From contig NC_031674.1 in the NCBI RefSeq assembly GCF_001640025.1, positions 4,712,001 to 4,776,000 of the forward strand: a stretch of DNA of 64,000 bases. Direction: 5' to 3'. A program made the translations under genes and the position numbers. This DNA is from Sugiyamaella lignohabitans (Eukaryota > Ascomycota > Dipodascomycetes > Dipodascales > Trichomonascaceae). The notes under the pieces were generated by a model. The model did no database searches. It was not told where the DNA came from and worked only from the letters and a program-made list of their open reading frames with translations. Of the stretch, positions 60,730 to 64,000 are shown piece by piece (the stretch's first letter is position 1; every line of letters begins with the position of its first letter).

Positions 60730-61587
60730 TTAATTGAGTAAACCGTACTCTTTATGAGATGAGTAGAAACGTAGCGATGGCGTTGCGAGATCAGTACCTC
60801 GGACAGAGTTTTTTTCATACCTCCGACGCATATAGAGGTATGTAAGAAGACCGTCGACAACTATTGTGCATATCGTAATAGTGAACATCAAATCGTCTTC
60901 TCCTCCTCTTCCAATAACAAGCAGTCTGCCAACGCTAGTAATTAAATAGGTAACAACTGCTACACCGCTCAATTGCCCATTACTATCAGCAGTCCACAAT
61001 GTATAAAGCTGTGCGACTCGGCTAATTAGGGGCAAAGGGAGAGCCACCCTTTGAATTATTCTTAAATTCCAGTAGGTGATTAAAGTGGACCAACGATTTA
61101 TGATGATAGAAGCAAATACAGAGATTGCCGCTATAAATATAGCAGATAGGTCACGTCGGCCACTATACACGAGTAACAACATCGTTATTATGATATTTTG
61201 AACTGATATCAAGGCACTTTCAAGATATGTGCTTAGCGGGTAGTATGATCTGTAATTATAAGACGTAGAGATGACGTCAGATATCGACTCAAAAACATAT
61301 GCAATAGTAGAAACGGATTCTGTTGACTGTGATTCTAAAATAGAATAAATCTGGGGTAATTTGGTCCCAGAAGAAATGAGGACCAAGATCCAACTGGCCA
61401 ATTGCACCAGTAATAAATTTAGACAATGTGAATTGGGAATGAGATCAACTCTTCGAAAGAGAGCATCATAACATTTCTCATCGCCTAACCAGAGAATACC
61501 TAATCTTTCTAACGGTTGAGGTGTAAGCCGCAGAAATGGTCTTATCAGAGGAGCAAAAGGACTAATGATGTACGCAAGAATCTTCAT
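60730..61587 (-). CDS. MPDU1: MPDU1-like PQ-loop protein (dolichol-phosphate-mannose utilisation)
   Basis: This 285-residue protein matches MPDU1, which is needed for the use of Man-P-dolichol and Glc-P-dolichol by lumenal ER transferases. Aligned segments include LGDEKCYDALF (about 34-44), the first PQ-loop KLPQIYSILESQSTESVS (about 76-93) and YYPLSTYLESALISVQNIII. The second PQ-loop half is PLPLISRVAQLYTLWTADSNGQLSGVAVVTYL (split), ending in SVGRLL. Seven hydrophobic segments are plausible. In animals MPDU1 acts upstream of ALG12-type enzymes; an ALG12 gene lies in this same window. I know of no clear Saccharomyces cerevisiae orthologue. Family assignment is good by motif order; function is by analogy. 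Confidence 0.85.
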   Translation of the reverse strand: MKILAYIISPFAPLIRPFLRLTPQPLERLGILWLGDEKCYDALFRRVDLIPNSHCLNLLLVQLASWILVLISSGTKLPQIYSILESQSTESVSTIAYVFESISDVISTSYNYRSYYPLSTYLESALISVQNIIITMLLLVYSGRRDLSAIFIAAISVFASIIINRWSTLITYWNLRIIQRVALPLPLISRVAQLYTLWTADSNGQLSGVAVVTYLITSVGRLLVIGRGGEDDLMFTITICTIVVDGLLTYLYMRRRYEKNSVRGTDLATPSLRFYSSHKEYGLLN

Positions 61588-62165
61588 TTTTCACCAAGGC
61601 TCTTATGAAAGCAGATATGAAAACAACCATTCTGACAGATGTCTCTTTTATATTTATACTGGGCGAAGACTAACCTAAGCTCCACGTCACAAATATTGTT
61701 TTAAACTGCTACTGACATGCACCTATGATTAGACTTCTGTACTCGTTAACTAATATCAAACAAACTCTAAAGTTCTGAGACATTAAATATACGAGATTCA
61801 TGAATCAATTCTTATTGTTATTGTCATAAATGAAATTTCAAAAGGGGGTTGTTTTCTAACTAGAAAATGTAAAATATTTTCTTCTATGATCATGATTGGT
61901 TTGCGTTAATGCTTGATATCAAGAGGAAAACTCAGGGGTAATCTACACCTTGCATAGACTACCTCGGATGTACGCCGTGTAGAACACAAACCTGCAAATA
62001 TGCTCGAGGTGAGCCTTCAACTCGATCTTGCCAGGAACTCGCAAAAATTAACGACCAACTCGTCTCAAGAGTGCGTAATATTCCCTTAGTGATGTGCCTT
62101 GAATGGTATTAATGCCTTGAGTACATGAAAAATTTGGGGGACGTGAAAAATCAATACGAAGAACA
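61588..62165. other. Divergent promoter region between MPDU1 and TED1
   Basis: 578 bp between two outward-facing genes. No gene was seen. It is AT-rich with a TTATATTTATACTGG stretch (61647-61662) close to the MPDU1 start. Confidence 0.5.
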
Positions 62166-63308
62166 ATGGGGTTAATATGGGCATGCAAGATCATATCAGG
62201 ACTATTGATTTCAATAACAGTAATCTTGAATATTTACATTTTTCATTTTGACAGAATATGGTCGTGTAAATGGGAACATTCAGACAGTCCTGTTAAGGTA
62301 CTGGCATTTGGGGATCCCCAAATAACTGGTATCAACAAAAATACATCGTGGCGCAAACAGCTAGATGTTTATGGCAATGACCACTTTCTCGGTCATATAT
62401 ATAGAGTGCTGAAAGATCATTTACAGCCCACACATATTGCAGTAATGGGTGATTTAATATCTAGCCAATGGATAGGAGACGAAGAGTTTTACAGGCGAGC
62501 TGATCGATACAAAAGCCGGATATTTACACACAATTCCTATAGTCAGAATGAGCCTGTTTTTATCAACATAAGCGGGAATCATGACGTTGGATATAATGGA
62601 GAGATGACATACGAGAGAGTGAACAGATATGAACAGATTTATGGAAAGATGAACTATGTTGTCGAGACACCAGCGACAAACGATCATCCTAGCTGGAGGT
62701 TTGTTGTGATAAACTCGTTGTCACTGGACGGCCCAGCTTTAGAACCAAAATTTCAACAGGATACATTGCAATTCATAGAATCTATCTCAGAATCGAATTT
62801 CAATGGTCCAACTGTGCTGTTTAGCCACGTGCCACTATACAAAGAAGAAGGTATCTGTAGAGACTCGACGTATTTCAATTACTACTCTTGGGGAACATTA
62901 CGAGAACAAAATCATCTTTCTCAGGAATCTTCTCAACTGTTACTAAACTCAGTATTCAAACCAGGTAACCCTTATGGAGGAGTTATACTCACTGGGCACG
63001 ATCACGAAGGTTGCATTACTGACTACTTGTACAATACAGAAACTGAAGAGTGGTTATCTACACCAGCTGTGAGCAGGAAAGCTGCTTCTCCAAGTGTACG
63101 AGAAATCACAGTCCGCAGCATGATGGGAGAGTATGGAGGGAACGGTGGTCTTCTGACCGGTCACTTTGATGCTAACTCGGCAACGTGGTATTTCTACTTT
63201 AATCTGTGCTCACTCGGTGTACAACATATTTGGTGGGCCACTAAAATAACCACTTACATCAGTATAGCACTTACCACTCTGTGGATCATTTTAACATTTG
63301 TAAATTAA
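62166..63308 (+). CDS. TED1: TED1/CDC1-family metallophosphoesterase (GPI-glycan remodelling)
   Basis: Ted1 removes the ethanolamine-phosphate side chain on the second GPI mannose in the ER, which licenses GPI-protein export by p24 proteins. The 380-residue protein has an N-terminal membrane segment (IISGLLISITVILNIYIF) and a complete calcineurin-like metal site: FGDPQI (Asp50), MGDLISS (Asp96), GNHDVGY (Asn138-His139), FSHVPLY (His221) and GHDHEGC (His278/His280). A second membrane helix lies at the C-terminus (ITTYISIALTTLWIILTFV). It ends directly after this helix, without a cytoplasmic tail. Motifs fit Ted1 and Cdc1 both; length is closer to Ted1 (473) than to Cdc1 (491), but is short for either. 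The start is the first ATG. Confidence 0.9.
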   Translation: MGLIWACKIISGLLISITVILNIYIFHFDRIWSCKWEHSDSPVKVLAFGDPQITGINKNTSWRKQLDVYGNDHFLGHIYRVLKDHLQPTHIAVMGDLISSQWIGDEEFYRRADRYKSRIFTHNSYSQNEPVFINISGNHDVGYNGEMTYERVNRYEQIYGKMNYVVETPATNDHPSWRFVVINSLSLDGPALEPKFQQDTLQFIESISESNFNGPTVLFSHVPLYKEEGICRDSTYFNYYSWGTLREQNHLSQESSQLLLNSVFKPGNPYGGVILTGHDHEGCITDYLYNTETEEWLSTPAVSRKAASPSVREITVRSMMGEYGGNGGLLTGHFDANSATWYFYFNLCSLGVQHIWWATKITTYISIALTTLWIILTFVN

Positions 63309-64000
63309 CGACCTTTTATAATCTAGCGGTTCCTAAATTTCAAGCAGACTGGGGCTCTGCCCCAGGTCCCGCCGTAAGTTCTGCCCCAGGCCCTGCCCCA
63401 AATTCTGCCCAGGTTCTGCAACCCATATCGCATTGTCTGATTTCCGTTGTTTGAGAATCGAAGCCTTGGCTGTAACATACAGATAGAAGAAGCTCACCAT
63501 AACAATGGACCCTGCATAGCTGGATTTACTTGGATACTGGTCGACGGACAAAACCGGCTGCCAGGCCAATATGGTGCATAAGTATGCACCAGCTCGGAAA
63601 AACTCAACGGGTCAGAGCGGTAGACGCAGTTGGTGCAGCTGAAAAATTTATTTGCCAACGAGTTGTAAGAGAGTAGGATGGGTCTTGCACCTCAATTCTC
63701 AATTGGCTTCAGTGGCCTGACTGCTGGCGTGATCAGTTGGTGGTTACCACGTCAATGTTATTATATACCCATATATATATAAGAAAATATAAAGAACTGA
63801 AGTTAAATAATAGGTTATGTATGACCTATGCTCCATTCTTTTTTCGTGAAATTTAGGATCCTTTTTTTATGTCGGCCGGAACTTCCGCAATAGATGGTAA
63901 TTTCTACCCTTCTGTTTACCCGTTAAAACCCTTCTTTTCTAGCCCCCCACCCATTTTTCCCATGTGGCCCAGCAGGCAAGCAATCAGTTCTGCATCCTAA
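63309..64000. other. Right-edge non-coding region with short degenerate repeats
   Basis: No gene was accepted in the last 690 bases. A leftward 78-codon frame (63333-63569) contains LGQ-type repeats but no domain. A degenerate TCTGCCCCAGG-type repeat at 63353-63420 and an AT-rich run (63757-63792) are present. Downstream features may belong to a gene beyond the edge. Confidence 0.5.
63353..63420. repeat. Degenerate C-rich tandem repeat (TTCTGCCCCAGG-like)
   Basis: Four to five imperfect copies of a 12-18-bp unit containing TCTGCCCCA or CCTGCCCCA occur in a row. The region is markedly C-rich compared with the surrounding AT-rich DNA. Unit length varies, so it is not a simple minisatellite. 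Confidence 0.65.

Noticed and set aside
1..64000. Mobile elements, viral insertions, CRISPR arrays, or secondary-metabolite clusters
   Set aside because: No transposase, reverse transcriptase, integrase, capsid, LTR pair, regular spacer-repeat array, or biosynthetic core enzyme was seen; genes look like ordinary yeast housekeeping and secretory genes.

Overview
This window looks like nuclear DNA from an ascomycete budding yeast (Saccharomycotina). The proteins are clearly fungal: exomer, TFIID TAF9, HOG1, MTR2, a GPI cell-wall protein and a cerevisin-type protease. Genes are compact and AT-rich. Introns are short, with GTAAGT/GTATGT donors and CTAAC branch points close to the 3' splice site. 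CTG codons sit at conserved leucine positions of HOG1, so the code is standard and CUG-Ser or CUG-Ala clades are excluded. I count 13 spliceosomal introns in 10 genes, three of them in one gene, far more than in Saccharomyces. Together with a HomolD-like box at RPL13 and an MPDU1 homologue, this points to an early-branching lineage of the Trichomonascaceae/Dipodascaceae/Yarrowia grade. That placement is inference.

Layout, left to right. 0-10 kb: 3' part of RAV1 (+), a low-complexity protein with a hydrophobic tail (-), a spliced small acidic protein (+), and vacuolar protease PRB1 (-). 10-20 kb: a long divergent intergene, a GPI-anchored wall protein (+), spliced HMF1/RidA (+), the exomer cargo adaptor BCH1/BUD7 with a hidden 29-nt first exon (-), and ALG12 (-). 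20-30 kb: a GNAT acetyltransferase (-), an ER cyclophilin ending in HEDL (-), TAF9 (+), ZNG1/CobW GTPase (-), a four-finger C2H2 factor (-), and a 2.8-kb gene-free stretch. 30-43 kb: VPH2 (+), a four-exon RER2-type cis-prenyltransferase (-), a serine-carboxypeptidase-like protein with an altered active-site motif (+), SNG1-like (+), taxilin (+), RPL13 with a 4-nt first exon (+), a sphingoid-base kinase (-), and MTR2 (-). 43-64 kb: an intron-containing tRNA-Arg(UCU) (-), HOG1 (+), a YCF1-type ABCC transporter (-), a NIPA-like Mg transporter (-), SPT6 (-), MPDU1 (-), and TED1 (+).

Several genes share cell biology without forming a cluster. RAV1 and VPH2 both serve V-ATPase assembly; PRB1 and YCF1 act in the vacuole. 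RER2, ALG12 and MPDU1 serve the dolichol pathway, and TED1 the neighbouring GPI pathway. No mobile element, CRISPR array or foreign-looking gene block was seen. The best leads are in detail: a consistent 3'-splice-site spacing rule, an intron in the cis-prenyltransferase whose donor overlaps a stop codon, the altered carboxypeptidase motif, the HEDL tail, and the HomolD/E-box architecture at RPL13.
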